Below, piece by piece: positions 16,354-24,746 of a DNA stretch of 64,000 bases. The stretch comes from Cyanobium sp. NIES-981. GTDB lineage: Bacteria > Cyanobacteriota > Cyanobacteriia > PCC-6307 > Cyanobiaceae. Both the position numbers and the translations under genes were made by a program. Under the pieces are notes generated by a model. That model was not told where the DNA came from, did no database searches, and saw only the letters and a list, made by a program, of their open reading frames with translations. Numbering within the stretch: position 1 is the first letter of the stretch; every line of letters starts with the position of its first letter. The stretch lies in NCBI RefSeq assembly GCF_900088535.1, contig NZ_LT578417.1, positions 496,001-560,000 on the forward strand. Reading direction: 5' to 3'.

Positions 16354-17007
16354 TCAACCCAGCAGGCTCTGCAGCAGACGGCGACCATCGATCCCTCCTG
16401 TGGCCGGATCGCAGGCTCGTTCCGGGTGGGGCATCAGACCGAGCACGTTGCCGCGGGGGTTGCAGAGCCCCGCCACGTTCCCCATCGAGCCATTGGGGTT
16501 CGCGGCGTACCGCAGCACCACCTGTCCGTTCTCCTCGAGGGCACGCAGTTGGTCGTCGGCCACCTGGAAGCGACCTTCGCCATGGGCGATCGGCAGCGCG
16601 ATCCGCTCTCCCTTCCCGTAGCCCTGCAACCAGCGGCAGATGCCCGGATCGACCTGGAGCGGTGCCGGTTCGCAGAGGAAATGAAGACGGGCGTTGCGGG
16701 TGAGTGCCCCCGGCAGCAGACCCATTTCCGTCAGCACCTGAAAGCCGTTGCAGATGCCGAGCACCGGGCCACCGTTCTGGGCGAAGTGTCTTACGGCCTC
16801 CAGCACCGGGGCGAAGCGGGCGATCGCGCCGCAGCGGAGGTAGTCGCCGTAGCTGAAGCCTCCGGGCAGAACCACGGCATCCAGGCCGCCCAGATCGCGC
16901 TCCTCATGCCAGAGGAAGCGGGTGGCCACACCCAGACACCCTTCCAGGGCCCAGCGCACATCCCGGTCGCAGTTCGAGCCGGGAAACACCACGATGCCCA
17001 CGGTCAT
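16354..17007 (-). CDS. purQ: phosphoribosylformylglycinamidine synthase, glutaminase subunit PurQ
   Basis: The product is 217 aa. With PurS and PurL it converts FGAR to FGAM in purine synthesis. It is a class I glutamine amidotransferase. The nucleophile elbow [13 protein letters not shown] holds the catalytic cysteine near residue 89, and the His-Glu pair lies in LMPHPERA near the C-terminus. Its ATG overlaps the purS stop (ATGA), so the two are translationally coupled. Confidence 0.97.
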   Translation of the reverse strand: MTVGIVVFPGSNCDRDVRWALEGCLGVATRFLWHEERDLGGLDAVVLPGGFSYGDYLRCGAIARFAPVLEAVRHFAQNGGPVLGICNGFQVLTEMGLLPGALTRNARLHFLCEPAPLQVDPGICRWLQGYGKGERIALPIAHGEGRFQVADDQLRALEENGQVVLRYAANPNGSMGNVAGLCNPRGNVLGLMPHPERACDPATGGIDGRRLLQSLLG

Positions 17008-17291
17008 CCCTGCTGCCCCCCGGACACTGCCTGGCCGGACACTTCCTGAAGGTCGAGGGTCCAGTTCTCGATGACGGGATTGGCCAGCAGGCGGTCACTG
17101 AGCAGTTCGAGCTGCTGGCGCGCCGTGGCGACATCCGGCGCCTCGAGCTCCACCTCGATCGCCTTGCCGATGCGCAGCCTCCGCACCGTGCCCACGCCGA
17201 GGCGGGCGGCGGCGGCACGGGTGGCCTCGCCGGCGGGATCGAGAACCGATGGACGCAGAGAGACCTGAACGCGGGCGTTGTAGACGGGCAC
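17004..17291 (-). CDS. purS: phosphoribosylformylglycinamidine synthase subunit PurS
   Basis: The product is 95 aa from GTG 17291 ([19 protein letters not shown]...). PurS bridges PurQ and PurL in the FGAM synthase complex. The conserved PSVLDPAG and [14 protein letters not shown] segments are present. I chose the GTG because PurS proteins begin just before the YNARVQVSL strand; an ATG at 17327 would add 12 residues. It precedes and overlaps purQ. It is divergent from the secreted-protein gene. Confidence 0.93.
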   Translation of the reverse strand: MPVYNARVQVSLRPSVLDPAGEATRAAAARLGVGTVRRLRIGKAIEVELEAPDVATARQQLELLSDRLLANPVIENWTLDLQEVSGQAVSGGQQG

Positions 17292-17381
17292 GGCGCAGCC
17301 GGAGTTTGTTAAATCTTGGCAGCCCATGGCGCCCTGTTCCCTGGCGCGGGGCAGCTTGAAGAGGTAGCCGCGGGGCGCACC

Positions 17382-17801
17382 ATGCCGTTCCTCCTGGGCC
17401 AGGCCTCCGGTGGGAGCGCCCAGCAGAGCCGGTTCTGGAGGCTTCTGCTTCTGGTGGCCTTGCAGGTCGCGGTTCTTCCGATCGGTTCGGCCACGGCCCA
17501 GGACATGGCGGCCGCTGCAGCAACGCCGCTGGCTGAGCCGATTCAGCTGCGTTGCCGCGACCGCAACGGTCCCTGGGCTGATTGCCATCTCCAGGTGGAG
17601 GAGATCGGCAGGCGCTGGCGTCTGCTTCTCGACGGTCAGAGCATCGAATTCCGCCACGACGGGCGCGGCAGCGTCACGATGCAACGGCACAGAACAGGGG
17701 AGCCGGCCACCACCTGGGTGCCGGTGGAACCGCGCTGGAGCGAGGAGCAGGCCCTCTGCTGGGACGGCATCTGCGCCCAGGGGGATCTCCCCCTCGACTA
17801 G
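17382..17801 (+). CDS. secreted hypothetical protein
   Basis: The product is 139 aa from ATG 17382. A clear signal peptide (FWRLLLLVALQVAVLPIGSATA) precedes a small soluble domain with three cysteines (LRCRDRNGPWADCHLQ and ALCWDG). I do not recognise the family. Its stop TAG lies in the palindrome CTAG, which is also the stop of the convergent cobW gene, giving a 4-bp overlap. Confidence 0.7.
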   Translation: MPFLLGQASGGSAQQSRFWRLLLLVALQVAVLPIGSATAQDMAAAAATPLAEPIQLRCRDRNGPWADCHLQVEEIGRRWRLLLDGQSIEFRHDGRGSVTMQRHRTGEPATTWVPVEPRWSEEQALCWDGICAQGDLPLD

Positions 17802-18877
17802 GTCGCTTCCAGGGTCTGCCGCAGGGACGCCTCCAGCCCCGTGGCGTCAAGTCCGAAGCCCAGCATCACCAGTTCCAGGGTCCCCGCTGGCATCTCTCGG
17901 GCGGGCTGATCGCCGGATCCCCCGGCCTCGAACCAGCTCTCGAGCCGGGGACCCACCGCCTGGATCATCAGTGGCCGGGCCTTGCCTGGAAGGAGCAGCC
18001 GCCCTTTCACCCTCACCAGGCCGCTCTCACGGCAGAGCTGGGCCACGGCCGCTTCCACCTGGGGCCGGCTCCAGACGCCCATCAGCCGGAGCGCCACGGC
18101 ATCCATGGCCACATGGCTGTGGTCATGGTCGTGGGGCTCCCCGGCCTCCAGGAGGTGGTCGTCGTCGCGGCCGTGGAGCCCCAGCACCAGGGCGGGGTCG
18201 ATCCGGCCCCGCTCCATCGGAACAATCGGGGTTCCAGGCCGGACCAGGGCCTCCACCCGCCGCCGCACCCGTTCCAGACCGGCGGCGTCGAGGCCATCGG
18301 CCCGGCTCACCAGCACAAGGTCGGCACACTCCAGCTGCTCGGCGAACAACTCGTCGATCGCACTGGCATGGTCCAGGCTTGGATCCGCCTGACGCTGGGC
18401 CTCCAGGGCCCCGGGATCCGCCACCACAGCCCCCTGGGCCAGCGCTTCACCGTCCACCACGGTGACCACACCATTGACCCGGGTGCGCGAGCGGATCTCG
18501 GGCCAGCCGAACGCCGCCACCAGCGGCTCCGGCAAGGCCAGGCCGCTGGTCTCCACCACGATGCCGTCCAGCTGGTCTGCTCTCTGCAGCAGCAGTTCCA
18601 TGCTGGGCAGAAAGTCGTCCTGCACGGTGCAGCACAGGCATCCGTTGGCCAGCTCCACCAGGCGCTGGTCGATCTCGTCCTCAGGGCAGAAGCCGCAGCT
18701 GCGCAGCAGATCCCCGTCGAGCCCCACCTCACCGAATTCATTCACCAGCACCGCGAGGCGCTGGCCACCCCTGGTGAGCAGTTGCCGCAGAAGCGTGGTC
18801 TTGCCCGCACCGAGGAAGCCGGTCACCACGGTGACGGGCAGCCGCCGGGGCGAGGGCGGCACGACTGGCGTTGTCAT
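17798..18877 (-). CDS. cobW: CobW/COG0523-family GTPase, probable metallochaperone
   Basis: The product is 359 aa. The Walker A motif is GFLGAGKTTLL near residue 20, the metal-site motif CLCC is near residue 80 (NGCLCCTVQDDF), the ETSGLALPEP switch follows, and the base-recognition motif is SRAD. A histidine-rich stretch (GEPHDHDHSHVAMD) near residue 250 probably binds metal. The C-terminal CobW_C domain is present. It starts 9 bp after the stop of hupE, downstream of a cobalamin riboswitch, so cobalt is the likely metal. COG0523 members also handle zinc, so the metal is inferred from context. Confidence 0.9.
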   Translation of the reverse strand: MTTPVVPPSPRRLPVTVVTGFLGAGKTTLLRQLLTRGGQRLAVLVNEFGEVGLDGDLLRSCGFCPEDEIDQRLVELANGCLCCTVQDDFLPSMELLLQRADQLDGIVVETSGLALPEPLVAAFGWPEIRSRTRVNGVVTVVDGEALAQGAVVADPGALEAQRQADPSLDHASAIDELFAEQLECADLVLVSRADGLDAAGLERVRRRVEALVRPGTPIVPMERGRIDPALVLGLHGRDDDHLLEAGEPHDHDHSHVAMDAVALRLMGVWSRPQVEAAVAQLCRESGLVRVKGRLLLPGKARPLMIQAVGPRLESWFEAGGSGDQPAREMPAGTLELVMLGFGLDATGLEASLRQTLEAT

Positions 18878-18886
18878 GGAGGCTCC

Positions 18887-19501
18887 TCAGCTCACAGCAT
18901 TGGAGAGGGCAAGGGAGGCACTGGCACCCACCAGCAGCAGCCCCGACCAGCGCAGCCCACGCGCCGGGATCCTGGCGGTGAGGCGCCGCAGCAGCGCCAG
19001 GGCGAACACCAGCAGGGCGGCCTGGCTGAGCAGCAGCCCGGCGGCGTAGAAGCCGATGGGCATGGCGGTCCATCCCAGCACGGAGCCGCTGAGCACGTAG
19101 CCATGCACGCCCATGCACGGCAGCAGCACGGTGGTCGGCAGCCACCTCCACAGCACCAGGGCCACCACCGCCAGGGTGCCGGCCACGATGAGCTCGGCGC
19201 CGGGAAGGCCCGGGGCGAGCAACCCGGCCAGACTCCCCAGCATCCCGACGGCCAGCAGGGTCAGCATCCAGAGGCCGCGACGCTGCAGACCCACCAGGGA
19301 GAGGGCCAGCAGGAAGAGCAGATGATCAGGGCCGATCACGGGGTGGAGCAATCCGCTCACCAGGCCGTTCAGGGGTGTCGGCTGCAGTGCATTGACATCG
19401 AGCAGGTGGTGGGCCCTGGCGGGCAGGCCGAGCGACAGGGCCGCGCCAGCCGCCGCCAGGGGCAGGCCTGCCGCCCATGGGGCTCTGATGGAAAAGGACA
19501 T
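18887..19501 (-). CDS. hupE: HupE/UreJ-family metal transporter, probable cobalt importer
   Basis: The product is 204 aa with a signal-like N-terminus and about six membrane helices. The family signature H-P-x-x-G-x-D-H appears as HPVIGPDH followed by LLFLLAL near residue 55. HupE/UreJ proteins are secondary nickel or cobalt transporters. A cobalamin riboswitch lies directly upstream, which in known cases marks the cobalt-importing version. It is followed closely by cobW, forming a two-gene cobalt module. Confidence 0.9.
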   Translation of the reverse strand: MSFSIRAPWAAGLPLAAAGAALSLGLPARAHHLLDVNALQPTPLNGLVSGLLHPVIGPDHLLFLLALSLVGLQRRGLWMLTLLAVGMLGSLAGLLAPGLPGAELIVAGTLAVVALVLWRWLPTTVLLPCMGVHGYVLSGSVLGWTAMPIGFYAAGLLLSQAALLVFALALLRRLTARIPARGLRWSGLLLVGASASLALSNAVS

Positions 19502-19529
19502 GGTTCGGTCCGCGCCGAGAGTTCAGGAA

Positions 19530-19655
19530 ATCCGGCGGGCGTTCTGACTGGGCACAGGGAGCCAGGCTCGATCTGCCTTCACAGCTGCGGGACAGTGCCG
19601 GTCTTTCACCGGCTTTCCCCGTTGCCTCCGCTGGCTGATCACCAGCGGAACCGGA
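19530..19655 (-). promoter_or_regulatory. cobalamin (B12) riboswitch
   Basis: On the minus strand the leader holds the standard elements in order: a 5' stem (TTCCGCTGGTGATCAGCCAG), GGGGAAAGCCGGTGAAAGAC, the core CCGGCACTGTCCCGCAGCTG, and near the 3' end GCCCAGTCAGAACGCCCGCC, which corresponds to the B12 box. It ends about 30 bp before the hupE start. Adenosylcobalamin binding would be expected to switch off hupE-cobW. The boundaries are approximate. Confidence 0.88.
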
Positions 19656-19697
19656 CCCCGATCCTATGGGCAGGGCCCCGGACCACCCCCAGCGGCC

Positions 19698-20219
19698 TCA
19701 GCGGCAGGCCAGGCTGTCGCGGGTCGCGACTCCGGTGCTGGGATTCACACCCGTGGCGCGGGCACACAGGGCCTTCTGCTCGGGCAGGTCCAGAACGGCG
19801 TCACTGAAGTCAGCCCCGGTGATGCTGCTGCCCTTGAAGCGGCTCTGCATCAGCATGGCGTTGCGCAGGATGGCCCCTTCCAGGTTGCTGTCATCGAAGC
19901 GGGTCGCGTAGGCCACCACGTCCTCCAGATTGGCGGCGCTCAGGTTCGCCTCGCGCAGCGAACTGCCGTTGAACACGGCTCCGCGCAGGTCGGCCTCGCT
20001 GAAGTCGAAGCCCTCCAGGCTCGCCTTGAGGAACTCCTGCTGGCGCAGGTTGCGGCCATGCATGTCGGGTTGGAGATCCTGCAGGGCCCTCTGGCCCCGC
20101 AGTTCAGGAGCCGTGATCGCCTGAGCGGCCGGCGTCGAGCCGATCAGCACCACGCCCAGCAGGCAGGCCGCCACCAGCTGGCGGCCCAGGGTCAGCAGCA
20201 AGGAACGGAGGCGGCCCAT
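19698..20219 (-). CDS. secreted pentapeptide-repeat protein, probably thylakoid lumen
   Basis: The product is 173 aa from ATG 20219. A signal peptide (LVAACLLGVVLIGSTPAAQA) is followed by tandem A(D/N)LxX repeats from about residue 60 (FDFSEADLRGAVFNGSSLRE, ANLSAANLEDV, SNLEGAILRNA, ITGADFSDAV), predicted to form a right-handed quadrilateral beta-helix. Similar short proteins in cyanobacteria are lumenal and of unknown role. The C-terminal ALCARATGVNPSTGVATRDSLAC has two cysteines that could form a disulfide. The long upstream in-frame extension is antisense to ilvD and is rejected. Confidence 0.85.
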   Translation of the reverse strand: MGRLRSLLLTLGRQLVAACLLGVVLIGSTPAAQAITAPELRGQRALQDLQPDMHGRNLRQQEFLKASLEGFDFSEADLRGAVFNGSSLREANLSAANLEDVVAYATRFDDSNLEGAILRNAMLMQSRFKGSSITGADFSDAVLDLPEQKALCARATGVNPSTGVATRDSLACR

Positions 20220-20249
20220 CGGCACACAACTACGGTGAAGCCTCAACTT

Positions 20250-20921
20250 ATGGCAACCATGGGGATGACCCTGCGGGTGGTGGTTCCTCCCCACCCCCTG
20301 ATCGGCCACTGGCTCAGCGTGCTGCGCAACCGGCACACCCCCCCTGCCGTGTACGCCACGGCCACGGCGGAGCTGGGCCGCTGGCTCACCTATGAGGCCC
20401 TGCGCGACTGGCTGCCCCAGCGCAGCACCCCGATCGAGGGATGCCTGGGGGCTACCGAGGGCAGGGTGGTGGATCCGGGGGTGCCGCTCCTGGCCCTGCC
20501 CGTTCTCACCGCCGGCCTGGGCCTGTGGGACGGGGCTCGCCAGGTGCTGCCCGCCGCCCGGGTGCAGCATGTGGACCGCTGCGGCAGCACCCTGCCGGCA
20601 TCGATCGAGAGCCGTTGCGGTGTGCTGGTCTTCGCCCCTGAAGTGGCCACGGGCCACAGCCTGGTGGCTCTGCTGGAGCAGCTGGAACGGCGTGGCGTGA
20701 GCGGAGACCGCCTGCGGGTGGTCGCGACCCTGGCCTCCGGGCCTGGCCTCTCCTTGCTCGGTGAGCGCTTTCCCTGGCTCACCCTTTACACCAGCTGCGT
20801 GGATCCGGGTCTCACCGAACGGCAGGAGATCGAACCTGGGATCGGCAGGGTGGCCGAGCGCCTGTTCGCCCTGCCCGCCACGCCAGCGGCCGACGCTGCT
20901 GTGGCGGGCACCACTGCCTAG
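20250..20921 (+). CDS. upp: uracil phosphoribosyltransferase-like protein
   Basis: The product is about 223 aa from ATG 20250; ATGs at 20259 and 20265 are equally possible, and MTLRVVVPPHPLIGHW at 20265 fits the family start well. UPRTase makes UMP from uracil and PRPP. The N-terminal VVVPPHPLIGHWLSVLRN and the PRTase loop FAPEVATGHSLVALL (in place of the classical DPMLATGGS) are recognisable. The loop has lost the usual leading acidic residue and GG. Activity is therefore uncertain. It is divergent from the pentapeptide gene by 30 bp. Confidence 0.75.
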   Translation: MATMGMTLRVVVPPHPLIGHWLSVLRNRHTPPAVYATATAELGRWLTYEALRDWLPQRSTPIEGCLGATEGRVVDPGVPLLALPVLTAGLGLWDGARQVLPAARVQHVDRCGSTLPASIESRCGVLVFAPEVATGHSLVALLEQLERRGVSGDRLRVVATLASGPGLSLLGERFPWLTLYTSCVDPGLTERQEIEPGIGRVAERLFALPATPAADAAVAGTTA

Positions 20922-20945
20922 GCTTGGGGCAGTTCCAGGCTGCAG

Positions 20946-21305
20946 ATGGCAGGCCCGCATGCGGAATCCGGCGCCTCGCGCGGCCGATCGTCCACCTACC
21001 CGGCGGCCGCTGCGGCGGGGGATTCCTCGGCCCTGCTGATCAGCGCCCTGGCCGGTGCCGTGATCGGCGCGGCGGGACTGGCCTGGTGGTTGCTCTCGGA
21101 AGCCGAGAAGCGGCGCCTCCGCGGCCGCCAGCAGCGCGCCCTGCGCCTCTCCCGGCTGCAGGACAGCGGCGGTGGGCTCGACGAACCGACGGCGCTCCCG
21201 GGCTCCGAACGGAATGACCGCGAGCTGCACGACAAGGTGCATCAACTCAACGAGGCCATCGACGCCGTGCGTCGCCAGCTCGAGGCGATGGCCACCGGCC
21301 GGTAG
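20946..21305 (+). CDS. small membrane-anchored coiled-coil protein, hypothetical
   Basis: The product is 119 aa. One hydrophobic helix (ALLISALAGAVIGAAGLAWWLL, about residues 28-50) follows an alanine-rich N-terminus. A basic patch (EAEKRRLRGRQQRALR) and a C-terminal heptad-like segment (ELHDKVHQLNEAIDAVRRQL) follow. I do not know a function. It lies 24 bp after upp and 30 bp before ilvD on the same strand, so it may be co-transcribed with them. Confidence 0.7.
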   Translation: MAGPHAESGASRGRSSTYPAAAAAGDSSALLISALAGAVIGAAGLAWWLLSEAEKRRLRGRQQRALRLSRLQDSGGGLDEPTALPGSERNDRELHDKVHQLNEAIDAVRRQLEAMATGR

Positions 21306-21335
21306 GTTGCCTGGCAGGCACTTTCCGCTGCGGCC

Positions 21336-23006
21336 ATGCTCCGTTCCGATGCGATCACCCAGGGCGTTCAGCGTTCGCCCAACCGGGCCATGCTGCGGGC
21401 CGTGGGCTTCGGTGATGACGACTTCGGAAAGCCGATCATCGGCATCGCCAACGGCTACAGCACCATCACGCCCTGCAACCTGGGGCTCAACGACCTCACC
21501 CGGCGAGCCGAGCAGGCCGCCCATGCCGCCGGGGCCATGCCCCAGACCTTCGGCACCATCACGGTGAGCGATGGCATCTCCATGGGCACCGAGGGGATGA
21601 AGTATTCCCTGGTGAGCCGCGAGGTGATCGCCGATTCGATCGAAACCGCCTGCAATGCGCAGAGCATGGATGGTCTGCTCGCGGTCGGCGGCTGCGACAA
21701 GAACATGCCGGGAGCCATGCTGGCGATGGCCCGGATGAACATTCCGGCGATCTTCGTGTATGGCGGCACGATCAAGCCCGGCAAGCTCGGCCCCTGTGAC
21801 CTCACGGTGGTGAGCGCCTTCGAGGCCGTGGGCCAGTTCTCGGGGGGCCGCATCGATGCGGCGGAACTGCTGGCGATCGAAAAGAACGCCTGCCCCGGTG
21901 CCGGCAGCTGCGGCGGCATGTTCACCGCCAACACGATGAGCTCGGCCTTCGAAGTGCTGGGCCTCAGCCTCCCCTACAGCTCCACCATGGCGGCGGAGGA
22001 TCCGGAGAAGGCCGAGAGCGCGGCCCGTTCCGCCGAGGTGCTGGTGCGGGCCATCGCCGCGGGCATCCGTCCCCGCGACCTGCTCACCCGGGAAGCCTTC
22101 GAGAACGCCATCAGCGTGATCATGGCCGTGGGCGGCTCCACCAACTCGGTGCTGCACCTGCTGGCCATCGCCCGCACCGCTGGCGTGGAACTCAGCATCG
22201 ACGACTTCGAGAAGATCCGCCAGCGCGTGCCGGTGATCTGCGATCTCAAGCCCAGCGGCCGCTACGTGACGGTGGATCTGCACCGGGCCGGCGGCATCCC
22301 CCAGGTGATGAAGCTGCTGCTCGACGCCGGTCTGCTGCACGGCGATTGCCGCACGATCGAAGGCAAGTCCCTCCGCGAGGTGCTGGCCTCGGTGCCGAGC
22401 GTCCCCCCCGCCGATCAGGACGTGATCCGTCCGCTCAGCAACCCCCTCTATGCCAAGGGGCACCTGGCCATCCTCAAGGGCAATCTGGCCGAAGAAGGGG
22501 CGGTGGCCAAGATCTCCGGGGTCAAGACCCCCGTGATCACCGGTCCGGCCCGGGTGTTCGAGAGCGAGGAAGCGAGCCTGGCCGCCATCCTGGATGGCCA
22601 GATCCAGCCGGGGGATGTGGTGGTGGTGCGCAACGAGGGGCCGGTGGGTGGGCCCGGCATGCGCGAGATGCTCAGTCCCACGGCCGCCATCATCGGCCAG
22701 GGGCTGGGCGAGAGCGTGGCCCTGATCACCGATGGCCGCTTCTCCGGCGGCTCCTACGGCCTGGTGGTGGGCCATGTGGCCCCGGAAGCCGCCGTGGGGG
22801 GAACGATCGGCCTGGTGCAGGAGGGGGACAGCATCACCGTGGATGCCAACCAGCTGCTGATCCAGCTGAATGTGCCCGAGCAGGAACTGGCCGCGCGGCG
22901 GGCCGCCTGGGTGAAGCCCGAGCCCCGCTACCGCACGGGGGTGCTCGGCAAGTACGCCCGGCTGGTGAGCAGCAGCAGCCTGGGGGCTGTGACCGATCTG
23001 CCTTGA
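21336..23006 (+). CDS. ilvD: dihydroxy-acid dehydratase
   Basis: The product is 556 aa, the usual length. It carries out the dehydration step of valine, isoleucine and leucine synthesis. Iron-sulfur cluster cysteines are in [11 protein letters not shown] and [14 protein letters not shown], and the C-terminal [20 protein letters not shown] is the family signature. Nothing unusual was seen. Confidence 0.98.
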   Translation: MLRSDAITQGVQRSPNRAMLRAVGFGDDDFGKPIIGIANGYSTITPCNLGLNDLTRRAEQAAHAAGAMPQTFGTITVSDGISMGTEGMKYSLVSREVIADSIETACNAQSMDGLLAVGGCDKNMPGAMLAMARMNIPAIFVYGGTIKPGKLGPCDLTVVSAFEAVGQFSGGRIDAAELLAIEKNACPGAGSCGGMFTANTMSSAFEVLGLSLPYSSTMAAEDPEKAESAARSAEVLVRAIAAGIRPRDLLTREAFENAISVIMAVGGSTNSVLHLLAIARTAGVELSIDDFEKIRQRVPVICDLKPSGRYVTVDLHRAGGIPQVMKLLLDAGLLHGDCRTIEGKSLREVLASVPSVPPADQDVIRPLSNPLYAKGHLAILKGNLAEEGAVAKISGVKTPVITGPARVFESEEASLAAILDGQIQPGDVVVVRNEGPVGGPGMREMLSPTAAIIGQGLGESVALITDGRFSGGSYGLVVGHVAPEAAVGGTIGLVQEGDSITVDANQLLIQLNVPEQELAARRAAWVKPEPRYRTGVLGKYARLVSSSSLGAVTDLP

Positions 23007-23055
23007 AGGGGCGCCCACCGCTCGCCCGAAGGTCGCTGCTGAGCCCAGCTCCAGG

Positions 23056-23478
23056 TCAGGGAACGGGCGGGCTCAGCAGGGCCCGCAACCGGCGGCCCAG
23101 GGCCTCCAGGGCAGCACCTTCGGGGGGACAGGCGCACCGTTCCCCCGTTTCCGGCCGCATCCAGACCGGATGCTGGCCATGCCAGAGCATCGGCCGCCCC
23201 GGGTCCTCCGTCCAGGCCAGCGTGAGATTGAGGCCAGTGCCGCTGCGGTAGAGCTCCAGCTCCAGGTCGTCCTGCGGCCGTCGTTCACCCGCAGGGCTGC
23301 GCGCTTCGAGCTTGAGGCAGCAGTCATCCACCGGCCCCAGCCCGGCCGCTGCCGCCCCGGGCTGGGTGAGCACGGGGAGCACGGCATGGCGCAGCGGTTT
23401 GCGACACAGATCAGCCGCGGCGGCCACCAGTTGCGCCAGATCCGTGTTCGGCGCCGGCCCGGGATCAGGGGTAGGCAC
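23056..23478 (-). CDS. conserved hypothetical protein downstream of the CIA30 gene
   Basis: The product is 140 aa from GTG 23478. Its start overlaps the CIA30 stop by 14 bp, suggesting coupling. The protein is soluble with no signal peptide. It has a predicted alpha/beta core (DDLELELYRSGTGLNLTLAW, then HPVWMRP) and two cysteines in ERCACPPEGAA. I do not recognise the family. The start could lie further upstream inside the CIA30 gene, which I consider less likely. Confidence 0.6.
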   Translation of the reverse strand: MPTPDPGPAPNTDLAQLVAAAADLCRKPLRHAVLPVLTQPGAAAAGLGPVDDCCLKLEARSPAGERRPQDDLELELYRSGTGLNLTLAWTEDPGRPMLWHGQHPVWMRPETGERCACPPEGAALEALGRRLRALLSPPVP

Positions 23479-24007
23479 GGATCGCCTGGAGCAGGAAGCT
23501 GATCGCGCCGGGCCGGAACCCGGCATTCGGCGTGCCGTCGTCGCCGAAGCGGGAGTGCAGCAGCTGCAGCCGGTTCACCCGGCCGGCATCGAAACGCAGG
23601 GGCAGGCCGACGGGACGGGCCCGTACGGAGGGCCGCAGGCTGGCGAACGGCAGGCGCACCTGGCTGAAGCCGCTGGCCTCGGTGCCGAATTCCGCCACCC
23701 AGCGCAGACCTCCCGGGATCAGTTCCGTGAGCCCGCCGACGCCGTCCGCACAGCCCACGGCGAGCTTGAAGCGGCGGCCGTGGCCCTCCAGATCGATCTC
23801 CAGCCCCTCGCTGCCGGAAAGGTCGAGGGGGGGCGAGAACAGCGGAGAGCGGCAGCTCACGAAGCCGCCCCCCTCGGCCACCAGCTCACCCTGGAAGCGC
23901 AACCCGGCAGGACCCACCGCACAGTCGCCCTGGCTGCGGCCGCCCATGATCGTGTCGTTCAGCGCATGCCAGCCACTGAAACCATCGGCGGAAGCAATCG
24001 GGATCAA
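23465..24007 (-). CDS. CIA30 family protein (complex I intermediate-associated protein 30)
   Basis: The product is 180 aa. CIA30-domain proteins assist assembly of respiratory complex I in mitochondria; cyanobacterial homologues are uncharacterised but may serve NDH-1. Family features are the opening WHALNDTIMGGRSQG, the strand LRFQGELVAEGGGFVSCRSP and the sandwich strands LEIDLEGHGRRFKLAVG. Its start overlaps the pgl stop by 4 bp, so it sits in the gnd-pgl-CIA30 run. Confidence 0.88.
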   Translation of the reverse strand: MIPIASADGFSGWHALNDTIMGGRSQGDCAVGPAGLRFQGELVAEGGGFVSCRSPLFSPPLDLSGSEGLEIDLEGHGRRFKLAVGCADGVGGLTELIPGGLRWVAEFGTEASGFSQVRLPFASLRPSVRARPVGLPLRFDAGRVNRLQLLHSRFGDDGTPNAGFRPGAISFLLQAIRAYP

Positions 24008-24741
24008 GGCTGCAGCAACGAGGCTGCCGCATTGTCGGCCAGAACCAGGATCGGCGTGGAGGGTCGCACCAGCCTGGCGGGGGTGCGCTCCGGGCTCTCG
24101 CTCGGATCCAGCAGACGCCGCAGCGCCTCGGCCTTGCCCGCACCGCTCACCAGAAAGAGCACCCTGCGCGCCGCCGACAGGATCGGTGCCGTGAGGGTCA
24201 CCCGAGGCAGACCCTTGCCTTCACCGACGGTGACGAGGGCATCGCGAACCCGGGTGGCCTCCGTCCCCGGAAACAGCGACGCCGTATGGCCATCGTCCCC
24301 GAGGCCCAGCAGCGCCAGATCCAGCAGGGGCGGCTCCCCGGGGCACAGCAGCCGCAGCAGCTGGGAGTAGGCCCGGGCACCCTCCTCCGGCGTGTCCCGA
24401 TCCGTGGGTACGGGGTGCAGGCAGGCGCTGCGTCCGGGTGGCTGAGCGAGCAGGGTCTGCCGCAGCATGCGGGCGTTGCTGGAGGGATCCTCGGCCTCTA
24501 CCCAGCGCTCATCGCCCAGCACCACATCCACCCGGTCCCACGCCAGATGTTCCTGCCCCAGGTGCACGTAGCTGGCCTCCGGCGTGCTGCCTCCGGCCAG
24601 GGCGATCTGGCAGCGATCGCGCTGGGCCAGGGCCAGATCGATTGTGGTGGCCATCAGCTCGGCGGCGCGGCGGGCCAGCGGTTCGCCGCTGGCACAGAGC
24701 TCCAGGGTGTAGGCCGGATCCAGGGGAGAAGAGGGGGCCAT
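24004..24741 (-). CDS. pgl: 6-phosphogluconolactonase
   Basis: The product is 245 aa from ATG 24741. It hydrolyses 6-phosphogluconolactone in the oxidative pentose phosphate pathway. The DevB/Pgl features are visible: LALAGGSTPEASY, VVLGDERWVEAEDPSSNARM, and LLGLGDDGHTASLFPG. The open frame extends upstream to 25452 but that part is antisense-like overlap with gnd and is not used. It follows gnd by 5 bp, so the two successive pathway enzymes are co-expressed. Confidence 0.96.
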   Translation of the reverse strand: MAPSSPLDPAYTLELCASGEPLARRAAELMATTIDLALAQRDRCQIALAGGSTPEASYVHLGQEHLAWDRVDVVLGDERWVEAEDPSSNARMLRQTLLAQPPGRSACLHPVPTDRDTPEEGARAYSQLLRLLCPGEPPLLDLALLGLGDDGHTASLFPGTEATRVRDALVTVGEGKGLPRVTLTAPILSAARRVLFLVSGAGKAEALRRLLDPSESPERTPARLVRPSTPILVLADNAAASLLQP

Positions 24742-24746
24742 GGACG

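Noticed and set aside
20220-23018. Minus-strand open frame antisense to ilvD, in frame with the pentapeptide gene
   Set aside because: It is His/Gly-rich with no recognisable domain, and ilvD on the other strand is certain. The real gene starts at the ATG at 20219 with a signal peptide.
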